Source: Nitrospirillum sp034427435 (GTDB taxonomy: Bacteria; Pseudomonadota; Alphaproteobacteria; Azospirillales; Azospirillaceae). From it: a DNA stretch of 64,000 nt. The DNA is taken from contig NZ_JAXQNP010000003.1 in NCBI RefSeq assembly GCF_034427435.1, positions 744,001 to 808,000 of the forward strand, read 5' to 3'. The notes under the pieces were generated by a model, which did no database searches, was not told the origin of the DNA, and saw only the letters and a list, made by a program, of their open reading frames with translations. The position numbers and the translations under genes were made by a program. Positions within the stretch are counted from its first letter, which is position 1. Each line of letters opens with the position of its first letter. Shown here one piece after another: positions 8,493 through 15,564 of the stretch.

Positions 8493-8803
8493 GGAATCAA
8501 GTCCTGGAAAACCCATCTGGCCGCTGACCGCACCTCGTACTCCACGGCCACCACCAACCAGTTCCGGCTGTTTCTACACGCCGGAGCTCATTGGCTGATG
8601 TGGTCCTTGCGCTCGATGATTCCCGAGCGCTCATCCTGGCGCGTCGCTCAATTCGACACCTTGCGCCTGCGCCTGATCAAAATCGCCGCGCGGGTCATCG
8701 AGATGAAGACGCAGATCAAGGTTCATCTGCCCTCCGCCACGCCTTATCATATCAGGACATCCTGCGGCTCATCCTCGGACGCCTGCCGCGATTGGTCACC
8801 TGA
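8493..8803 (+). pseudogene. IS1380-type transposase C-terminal remnant
   Basis: Reading the plus strand from about 8493 gives GIKSWKTHLAADRTSYS, TTNQFRLFLHAGAHWLMWSL, then FDTLRLRLIKIAARVIEMKT and IKVHLPSATPYH. This is the characteristic C-terminal block of IS1380-family DDE transposases as I know them. Near 8750 the frame shifts to the one reading YQDILRLILGRLPRLVT, which ends at 8803, so at least one frameshift is present. The N-terminal two thirds and any left inverted repeat are missing. It is a dead insertion-sequence scar. Confidence 0.75.
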
Positions 8804-9014
8804 CCGCCAGGGCTATGTGCCCTCCCGCAAGAAACCCCGTGCCTTCAACCCACCAGACCAATGCTCTCAACCTCGCCGTTTGCGGCGGGAGGCGGAATGG
8901 CACGCCTGAAAACAACCAGAAGGGGATGAATCGCCACACACCATTCCGTCCGGCAGCAGCGCGGTGCATAATGGCCGTTAGGATTACACCTGCGCATAAC
9001 TTATGCGCATTTTA

Positions 9015-9611
9015 TCACGTAAGCCGGTTAGGGCTTTGATTCGGAAGGGATAAAATCGCCTTTTCCCATTCAGCTTTGAACTGACGACTCCACTCCGCTA
9101 GCAGCCCATAGTAACCCTCAAGCTCAATCTCAACGCTCTCAATAGTACCGATAAAGTCCTCATCATCTTCCAGATTTTTGAACGCAACTATCTGCACCAT
9201 GTCTCCACAGTCAAACTGCAGAACAATACTACTATCATCGAAAGCGGCGTCACCATCAGGTGCCCAAATTATAGAATTATCCGAAAGAGAAGCACGCAGA
9301 TCCTCCGCCGACAGCCCACCAAAGAATATATCATCTTGGCGATTCTCATCGAATTCTGCCGCCCTAACGGCGTCGGCCACCTTATAAGCTTCCTCTGAAC
9401 AAAAGGGCGCCAGATGACTCCCCCGCTGCTTTATCCTGTCTTGCACAGAATAGAATGAGCAACCCAAGGCAGTCGCCTCCGGTGAATGGACGCCGTACAC
9501 TTGCCCATTTATGTGAAGGACGAAGTAGCCAATGCCCAGCTGAGATTGCCGAGCCAAAGGAGTTGTTATGCTCGATTCAATGGCAAAACTTGAAATATCT
9601 CCAATAATCAT
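9015..9611 (-). CDS. Imm42-like immunity protein
   Basis: The 198-residue acidic, cytoplasmic protein begins MIIGDISSFAIESSI, followed by GIGYFVLHINGQVYG. An opening of this type (M-I-G-D..FAIE, then an ING strand) is how I recognise Imm42-family polymorphic-toxin immunity proteins; the match is from memory. The middle is strongly acidic (EFDENRQDDIFFGG, LEDDEDFIG). Its ATG overlaps the stop of the upstream toxin gene by four bases (9611-9608), the tight coupling expected of a toxin-immunity pair. AT-rich relative to flanking phage genes. It probably binds and blocks the toxin domain encoded just upstream. Confidence 0.7.
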   Translation of the reverse strand: MIIGDISSFAIESSITTPLARQSQLGIGYFVLHINGQVYGVHSPEATALGCSFYSVQDRIKQRGSHLAPFCSEEAYKVADAVRAAEFDENRQDDIFFGGLSAEDLRASLSDNSIIWAPDGDAAFDDSSIVLQFDCGDMVQIVAFKNLEDDEDFIGTIESVEIELEGYYGLLAEWSRQFKAEWEKAILSLPNQSPNRLT

Positions 9612-10639
9612 TTGCCCGCCTTTGGCTCTAACAGCCGCCTAATTTCGATGGGAATATCACGCGCCTTAATAGGATCAGTTCCGCCCGTGGAGCCATTCCA
9701 GTGCGTCTCTCCGTTTCTCGACGCGCTAAATCGATGGATAATGCCATCATTATCTTTCGCCCACCTCACACCTTTATCATCCGGAATCGAATTCTCATAA
9801 AGCTCTCCGGCGTTCTTTGGCTCCGGGCTTACCGAGTTTTGATGATGCTTCGGGTTAGTTACGCGGTTAGGCTTTTCCTTTCCATCATCATTTTCCGGAC
9901 CCGGCGGCGTCGCACTATTGGCTCCAGCTTGGTTGCGCTGAGAAGCCGCTGGTGACTTCTTGCCGTTCTTTATTCTATCTGCAGGCGACCCTGTCTGCCC
10001 GTCCTGAGCACTCTGGCCAGGGTTGATTGCCCAGGTTCCAGGCTCTCCTTCGTTAGGCGTCTTCGTCTTCTGCGAGAAAACCCTGTCGCCACCGGCCAGC
10101 GCAGCGATGGCTCCCGGGGCCATCGCCAGACCATCCGGGCCTGCCTGTGGAAGCAGGACACCCTCGGGGGTTCGATATTGTCCATTAAGATCACCGCTGC
10201 CATCGTAGATCAGGCGCGTGTGCCCGTCACCGTCCTTGACCGTCAAAGTCAACTGGCCTTCCGCGTAGCCGTAGTCCACGTCGGTACCTGGAACCTGGCC
10301 GCTGCGTGTCTGGCCGATATTGCCGGGGATGAGGATGGCGCCCACAAGCGTGGCACGGCCCGCCATCGTCCGCGCCACCGCCAGGGCGGCGTCCAGGGCC
10401 GCTGTTCCACCGGCACCGATGGAAGTCCAGGTCCCGGGCTTCGCATCCTGGGCACCGGCGGGAATCCGGGGCTGGGTCAGATAATTGGAAGCTATCTGCT
10501 TGGCCAAACCATTCTCGTTCTTTCTCACAACGACCGCCCGTTCCGGCAATGGCGGTAGGCGGGCATGCAGCAGGGCGATGTGGGCCCGGACGACATCGCC
10601 CTCAGTCAAAGCTCTCGCGACTGCCGCGAGCGCAGGCAT
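9608..10639 (-). CDS. Effector E1: phage-adaptor toxin with unknown C-terminal tip
   Basis: From ATG 10639 this frame gives 343 residues. Residues 1-33 (LAAVARALTEGDVVRAHIAL, LPPLPE) match the end of the segment shared with effectors E2 and E3. Residues 55-75 contain the linker QPRIPAGAQDAKPGTWTS. A Gly-rich middle and a low-complexity polar stretch (200-275) lead to a compact tip at 278-343 with VRWAKDNDGIIHRFSAS, THWNGSTGG and IPIEIRRLLEP. The tip is AT-rich, resembles small polymorphic-toxin domains, and is followed in overlap by an Imm42-like gene. Its activity is unknown. The N-terminal half of the shared domain is in another frame upstream (10640-10845), so the gene is frameshifted. Confidence 0.65.
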   Translation of the reverse strand: MPALAAVARALTEGDVVRAHIALLHARLPPLPERAVVVRKNENGLAKQIASNYLTQPRIPAGAQDAKPGTWTSIGAGGTAALDAALAVARTMAGRATLVGAILIPGNIGQTRSGQVPGTDVDYGYAEGQLTLTVKDGDGHTRLIYDGSGDLNGQYRTPEGVLLPQAGPDGLAMAPGAIAALAGGDRVFSQKTKTPNEGEPGTWAINPGQSAQDGQTGSPADRIKNGKKSPAASQRNQAGANSATPPGPENDDGKEKPNRVTNPKHHQNSVSPEPKNAGELYENSIPDDKGVRWAKDNDGIIHRFSASRNGETHWNGSTGGTDPIKARDIPIEIRRLLEPKAGK

Positions 10640-10845
10640 GCGGCCGACCAGTCCACAGCCTCGCCGTAGTGACGCGACAGCGTGCTTTCCAGCGCCACAC
10701 GGTCGCGGGGCCGCCAGATGCCGGACGGCGACCGATCCAGCAATGGCAAGTCGCCTAGGCAGGCACCGGCCCTGCCATCCACGGACGCGTGCCGCCTGTC
10801 ACCGCCCGGCGGCGCCAAGCGGTATTCGGTGGTCCAGGGATGCAT
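10640..10845 (-). pseudogene. Displaced N-terminal part of effector E1
   Basis: ATG 10845 (MHPWTTEYRLAPPGG) has GAGGAAAG at a good distance and lies shortly after a terL-like tail. The frame encodes LGDLPLLDRSPSGIWRPRD and ESTLSRHYGEAVDW, which align with LPLLRRLGDAWQPQTPDR and MLTQAYGRPHT of E2. Near 10650-10660 the similarity jumps to the frame of the 9608-10639 gene, and the original frame runs on to a stop at 10606. A one-base loss is the simplest explanation; no convincing slippery sequence is present. Confidence 0.55.
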
Positions 10846-10862
10846 AGGGGCTTTCCTCAGGC

Positions 10863-10981
10863 CTAGGCGTGGGATGCTGTGGCGGCGGGAACAAGCCCCG
10901 CCGCCATCTCGGCGTAGACGGCCAGCAGGCCGGTGCCGTCGCCGGCGGGTTGGGCGTGGGCCAGCACCACGGCGTCGCCCT
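10863..10981 (-). pseudogene. Duplicated terL 3' end
   Basis: Positions 10895-10981 are identical over 87 bp to 12248-12334 inside terL. In the terL frame the copy reads GDAVVLAHAQPAGDGTG and LLAVYAEMAAGL and then its own ending VPAATASHA, stop at 10863. The E1 start at 10845 follows closely. This looks like the original end of terL, left behind when a segment carrying a different terL ending plus effector E2 was inserted. Confidence 0.8.
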
Positions 10982-11239
10982 ACGGCATGACGGGCGGAGT
11001 CTATCCTTCACGCCAGCGAAATCAGGGGAAAATGGCTGTGACCTAGCCCAAATCCATACCTTACGACGCGCGGCGTCCGCTGATGTCGCCTGTCACGCGC
11101 GCCGATGGTCAGGCTTCTCCGTTACGCGAAGCTCTCACCCCATCATCCCGATCGGAAACACCTCCGAGAAGTGTGAGGGCATAAAGGCTTGTTCAAGCGT
11201 CGATCCACAGGATCCGTGTCTGATTTCGGCGCCAATGTA
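10982..11239. other. Non-coding stretch behind effector E2
   Basis: No convincing reading frame is seen on either strand. It lies between the stop of E2 and the duplicated terL tail, where an immunity gene would be expected for a toxin. It may hold a decayed one, but no recognisable residues remain. Confidence 0.4.
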
Positions 11240-12121
11240 TTATTGTTTTTTTAGCGTGGAATAGCTTGATGGCACATGTTCCCCGCCTCTTTTGTCATTG
11301 TATGAATAGAATTTCTTATGTACCTGTCCCGATTTATCTTCACCGCTGTCATATTGCTCCAGAACCCAAATCCCCTTACCGGTTGCACCTAGAAAAATTG
11401 CTGCATGGTTCCCTTTTGCTCGGTTTCCGTATCGTCCATTCGAGTCGAACGTGGCGATCACGGTGCCGGGCTTCAGCGTCTTGATGACATCGGGGGTCAG
11501 CTTTTCCCCCTCTCGCCAGTTACCAGACTTCGCTAAGCCATTGGTCAAAGATCGAACCAAGCTTACACACTGATGTTCGTTCCCAGCGTCTATGTTCGGC
11601 GCGGAAGAGAGCCAACCACCGACCTTTTGCGCTTCCGCAATTAGCTCCGTAACCTTAGCGTCCACTTGCGCCGCACTAAGTCCCGCAAAGCCGTCAGCGA
11701 CCCAACGGCCCGCATCGTCTCGCGCTTCTTGCTGATAGGCATCGTTGGCGGCTTTGCCTAAAGGCGTCTTCGTCGCCCTCTCCACCGGCGGCAACCCCAC
11801 TCGCACCAGGGCGATGGCCGCCAACGGACGTTTGCCCTCGCTTAACGCGCGTGCGACCGGCGCCAAACGTTGAGCCAAGCGCACACCATCGTCCAGGGTG
11901 TGGGGGCGGCCATAGGCTTGGGTCAGCATTGCCGCCAGCCGATCGGGCGTCTGTGGCTGCCATGCGTCTCCCAGACGTCGCAATAAGGGGAGACCGCTAC
12001 CCAAGAAGGCCCCGTGATCGTTCACATAAGGCAGCCCCCCTTTGGGTGGAGCGCCATCAAAGCAGGCGTCCGCGCGGTGGACGGTGCCAGGCCAAAATTC
12101 CGTCGATCGTTGCGGCGGCAT
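11240..12121 (-). CDS. Effector E2: adaptor fused to BPSL0067-like peptidoglycan amidase
   Basis: Start ATG 12121 gives 293 residues. Residues 44-112 (LPLLRRLGDAWQP, QAYGRPHTLDDGVRLAQRL, ARALSEGKRPLAAIALVRVG) are the segment shared with E1 and E3, followed by the short linker ARDDAGRW at 133-140. The tip (165-293) resembles the BPSL0067/NlpC-P60-like family: Cys185 in HQCVSLVR, then LKPGTVIATFDSNGRYGN and His239 in GNHAAIFLG, consistent with a Cys-His peptidase cutting peptide cross-links of peptidoglycan. The tip-coding 3' part is more AT-rich than the 5' part. No signal peptide, so delivery depends on another machine. No adjacent immunity gene is evident. Confidence 0.68.
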   Translation of the reverse strand: MPPQRSTEFWPGTVHRADACFDGAPPKGGLPYVNDHGAFLGSGLPLLRRLGDAWQPQTPDRLAAMLTQAYGRPHTLDDGVRLAQRLAPVARALSEGKRPLAAIALVRVGLPPVERATKTPLGKAANDAYQQEARDDAGRWVADGFAGLSAAQVDAKVTELIAEAQKVGGWLSSAPNIDAGNEHQCVSLVRSLTNGLAKSGNWREGEKLTPDVIKTLKPGTVIATFDSNGRYGNRAKGNHAAIFLGATGKGIWVLEQYDSGEDKSGQVHKKFYSYNDKRGGEHVPSSYSTLKKQ

Positions 12122-12209
12122 GGTGAGCAGACCTTTCCGGTCGCGCCCTTTCCGGGCGCTGACACAGCTTGAGCGAAGATGGCCTGAAGGCTCCCGGGCC
12201 TGATGGTTA

Positions 12210-13796
12210 TCAGGCCAGGGAACTGGTTGATATGATGGGTGAGGCCAGCCCCGCCGCCATCTCGGCGTAGACGGCCAGCAGGCCGGTGCCGTCGCCGGCG
12301 GGTTGGGCGTGGGCCAGCACCACGGCGTCGCCCTTGTCGGGGCTGCGCCCGATGCGGGCCTTGATGTCGTCCTTGGCCTCGATCTGGATGCCGCGCGCCG
12401 TCATCTTCCAGCGCGGCGCCACCAGATCGGCCAGCAGTTCGCGGTCCGGCGGCAGGGCCAGGTCGGCGCCCAACGCGGGCTCCAGCGCCTCACGCAGGCT
12501 CCAGTACCATTCGGCGCGGCGGTTGACGAAGCCCAGGCGGCCGCCCCGGTCGCGGGCGCCGCTGGCCGCCGCGGCGTTCATCGCCACCATGCGCAAGCCA
12601 TGCAGCATGCCGAGATCCTGGACGGAGGCGCCGACGCCGATGGCGTCCACCTGCACCGCGACACCGCCGGGCGTCTCCGCGGCCGTGGCACCCGCCAGGC
12701 GCCGGAGGACGAGGCCGACGACGGCGGCGCCATCGGGCGTTTCGCGGCCCGGCACCACATCCAGCGGGGCGAACCAGGCCCCATGACGGGCAGCCAGCAC
12801 GGTTCGGTCCCGCCCGCCGCGCGCCACGTCCACGCCCAGCGCCACCAGGGGCAGGGTGGCCACACCGGCCGGCTGCCAGCGGGCCATGGCGGCCTCCACC
12901 CAGGCGGTGGGGATGACCTGCCAGGGATGGTCCTCCCGCCCCGCGCCGAAGTCGCCGCGCAGCATCTTGCTGCGCAGCGGTTCCGGCAGGGACTGCAGGG
13001 TGGCGATATAGCCAGCGCGCATCATCACGGGATTATCCTCCACCCGCGCCGGGATGAAGGTGCGGGACTTGGGCGTCAGCACGTCGCCATCATCCAAGGC
13101 TACAGGCTCCGGTCCCGGCACCTCACGATCCTGGCCCTGGCCGTCGGTCACAAACCAGCGCAGTTCGCCCGGCGCGGCCGGGTTGGGATACGTCGGATCC
13201 AGCCAGGGCGCCCAGAAGCGGATGACCCAGGCGCCCTCGGCATCGGTGGGTGGGTTGCCGGCGCCGATGACGCGGCAGCGCTGGGCAGGGTCCACGCCCG
13301 GGCCCGGACGGTTCCAGCCCACCAGGAAGCGGAACTGCGCCTCGGTGAAATGCGGCAGTTCATCAAAGGCGATCAGGTCGTGGGGCCGGCCTTGGTATTT
13401 GTGCACATCGTCGGCATGCTGCACGGCGCCGAACTCGATGATCCGGCCGTCATCCAGGCGCCAGGTCCAATCGGACTTGGACCAGCGTCCCCGGCCACGG
13501 AACAACTGCTGGGCACGGTCGGTGACGCCCTTCAGCTGCGGAAATTCGCGGCGGAAGATGATGGACAGGCGGTGGCGGGTGTGGGCAGCACCTAGCAGCA
13601 GGTCGGTCTTGCCGCCGCCGGCGGCCCCGCCGTAGTAGAGGAAATCGGCGTCGCTGGTCAGCGCCTGGGTCTGTGGCCCGGGAAAGGGCGCCCAGCGTGT
13701 GGCCGCCCGCCGCTCAATCTCCGCCCGAACCACCGTCAGGGCCCGGGTCAAAACCCGCCGCTTCCAGGCGGCGGAGAAGGGCTTCGAGTTGGGCAT
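12210..13796 (-). CDS. terL: Terminase large subunit
   Basis: The ATPase domain begins with the Walker A motif GGAAGGGKT at 56-64 and has Walker B LIAFDELPHF at 141-150. The C-terminal nuclease domain starts near residue 330 with ALGVDVARGGRDRTVLA. It packages DNA through the portal and cuts it. ATG 13796 overlaps terS by 83 bp; GTG 13733 is an alternative with less overlap. The last residues (AGLASPIISTSSLA) differ from those of a second copy of the 3' end at 10863-10981, indicating that the terminus was replaced during insertion of E2. Confidence 0.87.
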   Translation of the reverse strand: MPNSKPFSAAWKRRVLTRALTVVRAEIERRAATRWAPFPGPQTQALTSDADFLYYGGAAGGGKTDLLLGAAHTRHRLSIIFRREFPQLKGVTDRAQQLFRGRGRWSKSDWTWRLDDGRIIEFGAVQHADDVHKYQGRPHDLIAFDELPHFTEAQFRFLVGWNRPGPGVDPAQRCRVIGAGNPPTDAEGAWVIRFWAPWLDPTYPNPAAPGELRWFVTDGQGQDREVPGPEPVALDDGDVLTPKSRTFIPARVEDNPVMMRAGYIATLQSLPEPLRSKMLRGDFGAGREDHPWQVIPTAWVEAAMARWQPAGVATLPLVALGVDVARGGRDRTVLAARHGAWFAPLDVVPGRETPDGAAVVGLVLRRLAGATAAETPGGVAVQVDAIGVGASVQDLGMLHGLRMVAMNAAAASGARDRGGRLGFVNRRAEWYWSLREALEPALGADLALPPDRELLADLVAPRWKMTARGIQIEAKDDIKARIGRSPDKGDAVVLAHAQPAGDGTGLLAVYAEMAAGLASPIISTSSLA

Positions 13797-14298
13797 CGTT
13801 CAGGCTTTCCAAGGCCACGGGGTCGATGGGCGGCGAGGCGGCGCCACCACTGCGGGGGGACGGGCCATAGCCCTCGCCCTCGCCCTCAAGCGGACCACCA
13901 TCGTCGACCTCGCCCGCCTTGCCCCCCCACCCCAAGCGCACCCGGCACCAGAAGATGAGCGAGGGGGCGTGGCCCTCCAACGCTTTGGCGTACAAGGTTT
14001 CCACGATACGGGCATGGGCGCGGGCCGCCCCCATCTCCAACTCACGCCCAAAATGGCGGCGCAGCGTACGCGGGCTGATGCCCAGCATGCGGGCGATGAC
14101 GCCCCGGGGGACCCCCTTGCCGGCCAGATCCGCCACCTCCGCCCGGCGATCATCGCTGATCACCAGGCGGGTGCGGGCGGCACGAGCGGGGGTGAGGGCG
14201 GGCAGTGCCTGACTGTCGGTTGCGGGAGGAGAGGATAGGGCTTCAGGTTCCGCCCCCTTGATAAGGGACGGCATGGGCGGCTTCTTGCGCGTCGGCAC
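13714..14298 (-). CDS. terS: Terminase small subunit-like DNA-binding protein
   Basis: This 194-residue protein precedes and overlaps terL. Residues 50-85 form a helix-turn-helix of the terS type (RAEVADLAGKGVPRGVIARM, LGISPRTLRRHFGREL). It is followed by a helical oligomerisation region (ARAHARIVETLYAKALEGH, PSLIFWCRVRLGW) and an acidic, Pro/Gly-rich C terminus. It would recognise the packaging site and load TerL. A promoter and early terminator lie 80-170 bases upstream (14379-14470) and probably control the packaging operon. Confidence 0.75.
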   Translation of the reverse strand: MPTRKKPPMPSLIKGAEPEALSSPPATDSQALPALTPARAARTRLVISDDRRAEVADLAGKGVPRGVIARMLGISPRTLRRHFGRELEMGAARAHARIVETLYAKALEGHAPSLIFWCRVRLGWGGKAGEVDDGGPLEGEGEGYGPSPRSGGAASPPIDPVALESLNDAQLEALLRRLEAAGFDPGPDGGSGGD

Positions 14299-14378
14299 GG
14301 CGGCGCACCTCTCGAAGGCTGCGATGTCTGATGGATGTGATGGATCAGGCCCGCCAGCGGCACCGGAGATCCAGCCTG

Positions 14379-14417
14379 AAAAACGAAGCGCCCGGCAAGG
14401 CGTTCAACCTTCCGGGC
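14379..14417 (-). terminator. Intrinsic terminator in leader of packaging operon
   Basis: GCCCGGAAGG and CCTTGCCGGGC (one bulged base) form a stem at 14417-14390 with a seven-base loop, followed on the minus strand by GCTTCG and five T. It lies about 20 bases after the predicted transcription start. Confidence 0.6.
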
Positions 14418-14441
14418 GCAAATCGGCATTTCATATTTCGA

Positions 14442-14470
14442 TATATACTGGGATCGGCAATCAGCGTCAA
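14442..14470 (-). promoter_or_regulatory. Leftward sigma70-type promoter before terS
   Basis: On the minus strand TTGACG (14470-14465) is followed after exactly 17 bases by TATATA (14447-14442). Transcription would start near 14435, run into the hairpin at 14417-14379, and on to terS. The same layout is conserved in the second repeat. It resembles a late phage promoter with an early terminator that needs antitermination. Confidence 0.6.
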
Positions 14471-14634
14471 GTCTCTTTTACGCTAACGAAACATTTTCCT
14501 TTGACCGCAGGACATACGGCTTACGCGGCCATGAACCAGAGACGCATGCCGTTGATGTGCGGCCGCAATCTGTTAAAAAGGCGCGTTGAGCGGGGAAAGC
14601 TCAAGACCATCAAGTTCCCCCCCCCCCCGGCGCA

Positions 14635-15027
14635 TCAATCATCATCGTGGCTCTCCCATGGGGGCCCATCATCAGCCCATGGACTGCCGCGATCCTTGGC
14701 CTTCTGCCAATATCTTTGCGCCAGCTCCGTTTTGCCCAACTGCCAATAAAGAAGGGACAAATTGCTGCATGCCGCAGAGCTTCCCGCCAAGCAGGACTTT
14801 TTATAAAGGACTTCCGCCGTTTTGGCGTCTATGAAAGACGGGGGCGTACTCAGATAATCGGCAAGCATCGTTGTTATCCAGGTGTCCCCCAGGTGCGCAC
14901 CAATTTTCAAAAGCGAAACTGCGCCTGCTATGTCACCAGATTCTTCTAGTTTCTGCGCAAGAAGACCAAGATTCTCCAGATCCTTATCGTCAATATTGAG
15001 ATTGAATCGTTCCTGATCCTCGCTCAT
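14635..15027 (-). CDS. Sel1/TPR-like putative immunity protein
   Basis: ATG 15027 (MSEDQERFNLNIDDKD) is chosen, as GAGG lies eight bases upstream; ATG 15033 adds two residues. The 130-residue acidic protein carries helical repeats: LAQKLEESGDIAGAVSLLKI, AHLGDTWITTMLADYLSTPP, AEVLYKKSCLAGSSAACSNL and YWQLGKTELAQRYWQKAKDR, a Sel1/TPR pattern. Proteins of this kind often neutralise polymorphic toxins. It begins within nine bases of the stop of the small toxin-tip gene and is AT-rich like it. Immunity is inferred from context only. Confidence 0.55.
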   Translation of the reverse strand: MSEDQERFNLNIDDKDLENLGLLAQKLEESGDIAGAVSLLKIGAHLGDTWITTMLADYLSTPPSFIDAKTAEVLYKKSCLAGSSAACSNLSLLYWQLGKTELAQRYWQKAKDRGSPWADDGPPWESHDDD

Positions 15028-15036
15028 TGCCATGCC

Positions 15037-15384
15037 TCATATTGAATCGGGCAAACATCTGCCGGGGGTGAATTGGCACATCTGCTCCTCAAGAAGCTTA
15101 CCGGGCAGAAGGGTGAATGGAAATAACCCAGGCACCCTGCGAAGGGCCCGATTAGCAAAATATTCCAACTCCTCCTTTGTCGAAGGGCGTTCTCGATCTT
15201 TACCATTCTGATCTTTCCACTGGGTCCATCCGGGTTTGTCGGAATGCGGCCGCAGTTTCTTAAACTGATTCCCACTTCCCGCTTTGCTGCTGGACCAATT
15301 GCGTTCACCGTCATATCCAACGGGCAGCACACCTGCGCGCCGCCCATCGTGTGCGAGATCATAGGGGGCGGAATGGATGGCCAC
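15037..15384 (-). CDS. Orphan toxin-tip protein (115 aa)
   Basis: A stand-alone frame from GTG 15384, immediately after a TGA, with AGGA at about eight bases. The product is basic and polar: GYDGERNWSSSKAGSGNQF, KLRPHSDKPGWTQWKDQNGK, STKEELEYFANRALRRVPGL, then a Cys-containing C terminus. It lacks the N-terminal segment and linker of E1-E3 and looks like a toxin C terminus separated from its carrier. A Sel1-like gene follows three to nine bases later. The pair lies between two direct repeats. Activity unknown. Confidence 0.5.
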   Translation of the reverse strand: MAIHSAPYDLAHDGRRAGVLPVGYDGERNWSSSKAGSGNQFKKLRPHSDKPGWTQWKDQNGKDRERPSTKEELEYFANRALRRVPGLFPFTLLPGKLLEEQMCQFTPGRCLPDSI

Positions 15385-15447
15385 TCACAGGTCCTGAATA
15401 ACCAATCAGCATGGGCCGAATGCGACCGTCTGGGTCAGGCAGGTCCG

Positions 15448-15486
15448 AAAAACAAAACGCCCGGCAAGGCGTTCAGCCTTCCGGGC
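15448..15486 (-). terminator. Intrinsic terminator in repeat R2
   Basis: Stem GCCCGGAAGGC / GCCTTGCCGGGC at 15486-15459 with a short loop, then a T-rich tract on the minus strand (15458-15448). It could also end transcripts from the secreted-protein genes just upstream. Confidence 0.6.
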
Positions 15487-15510
15487 GCAAATGGGCATTT
15501 CATATTTCGA

Positions 15511-15539
15511 TATATAACCGGATCGGAAAGCAGGGTCAA
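15511..15539 (-). promoter_or_regulatory. Leftward promoter before orphan toxin tip
   Basis: TTGACC (15539-15534) and TATATA (15516-15511) are separated by 17 bases on the minus strand. As in R1, a terminator-like hairpin follows within about 25 bases of the predicted start, so expression of the toxin-tip cassette may depend on read-through. Confidence 0.6.
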
Positions 15540-15564
15540 GCGTCTTTTACACTGCGTGGAAATT

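Larger units (their letters stand above)
14378..14481 (-). repeat. Direct repeat R1 (promoter-terminator unit)
   Basis: About 104 bp that recurs at 15447-15550 with roughly 88 percent identity by eye. Both copies keep a minus-strand promoter and a hairpin followed by T residues. The two copies bound the orphan toxin/immunity cassette. Outside the repeat the flanks are unrelated. Confidence 0.85.
15447..15550 (-). repeat. Direct repeat R2 (promoter-terminator unit)
   Basis: Second copy of the unit at 14378-14481, same orientation. It lies 15 bp beyond the stop of the 15565-16125 gene and 60 bp upstream of the orphan toxin-tip start. Differences from R1 are scattered substitutions; promoter spacing and hairpin arms are kept. 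Confidence 0.85.

Noticed and set aside
8591..8909. Intact small genes on the plus strand
   Set aside because: The two overlapping frames together spell the C terminus of one IS1380-type transposase, so they are fragments of a broken gene.
10799..11011. 70-codon minus-strand frame across the duplicated terL tail
   Set aside because: It is a different frame from the terL copy; the 87-bp identity and the terL frame explain this DNA better.
15024..15362. Alternative 112-codon frame overlapping the orphan toxin-tip gene
   Set aside because: Residues look unlike protein and it has no good start site; the frame ending at 15037 is coupled to the following gene.
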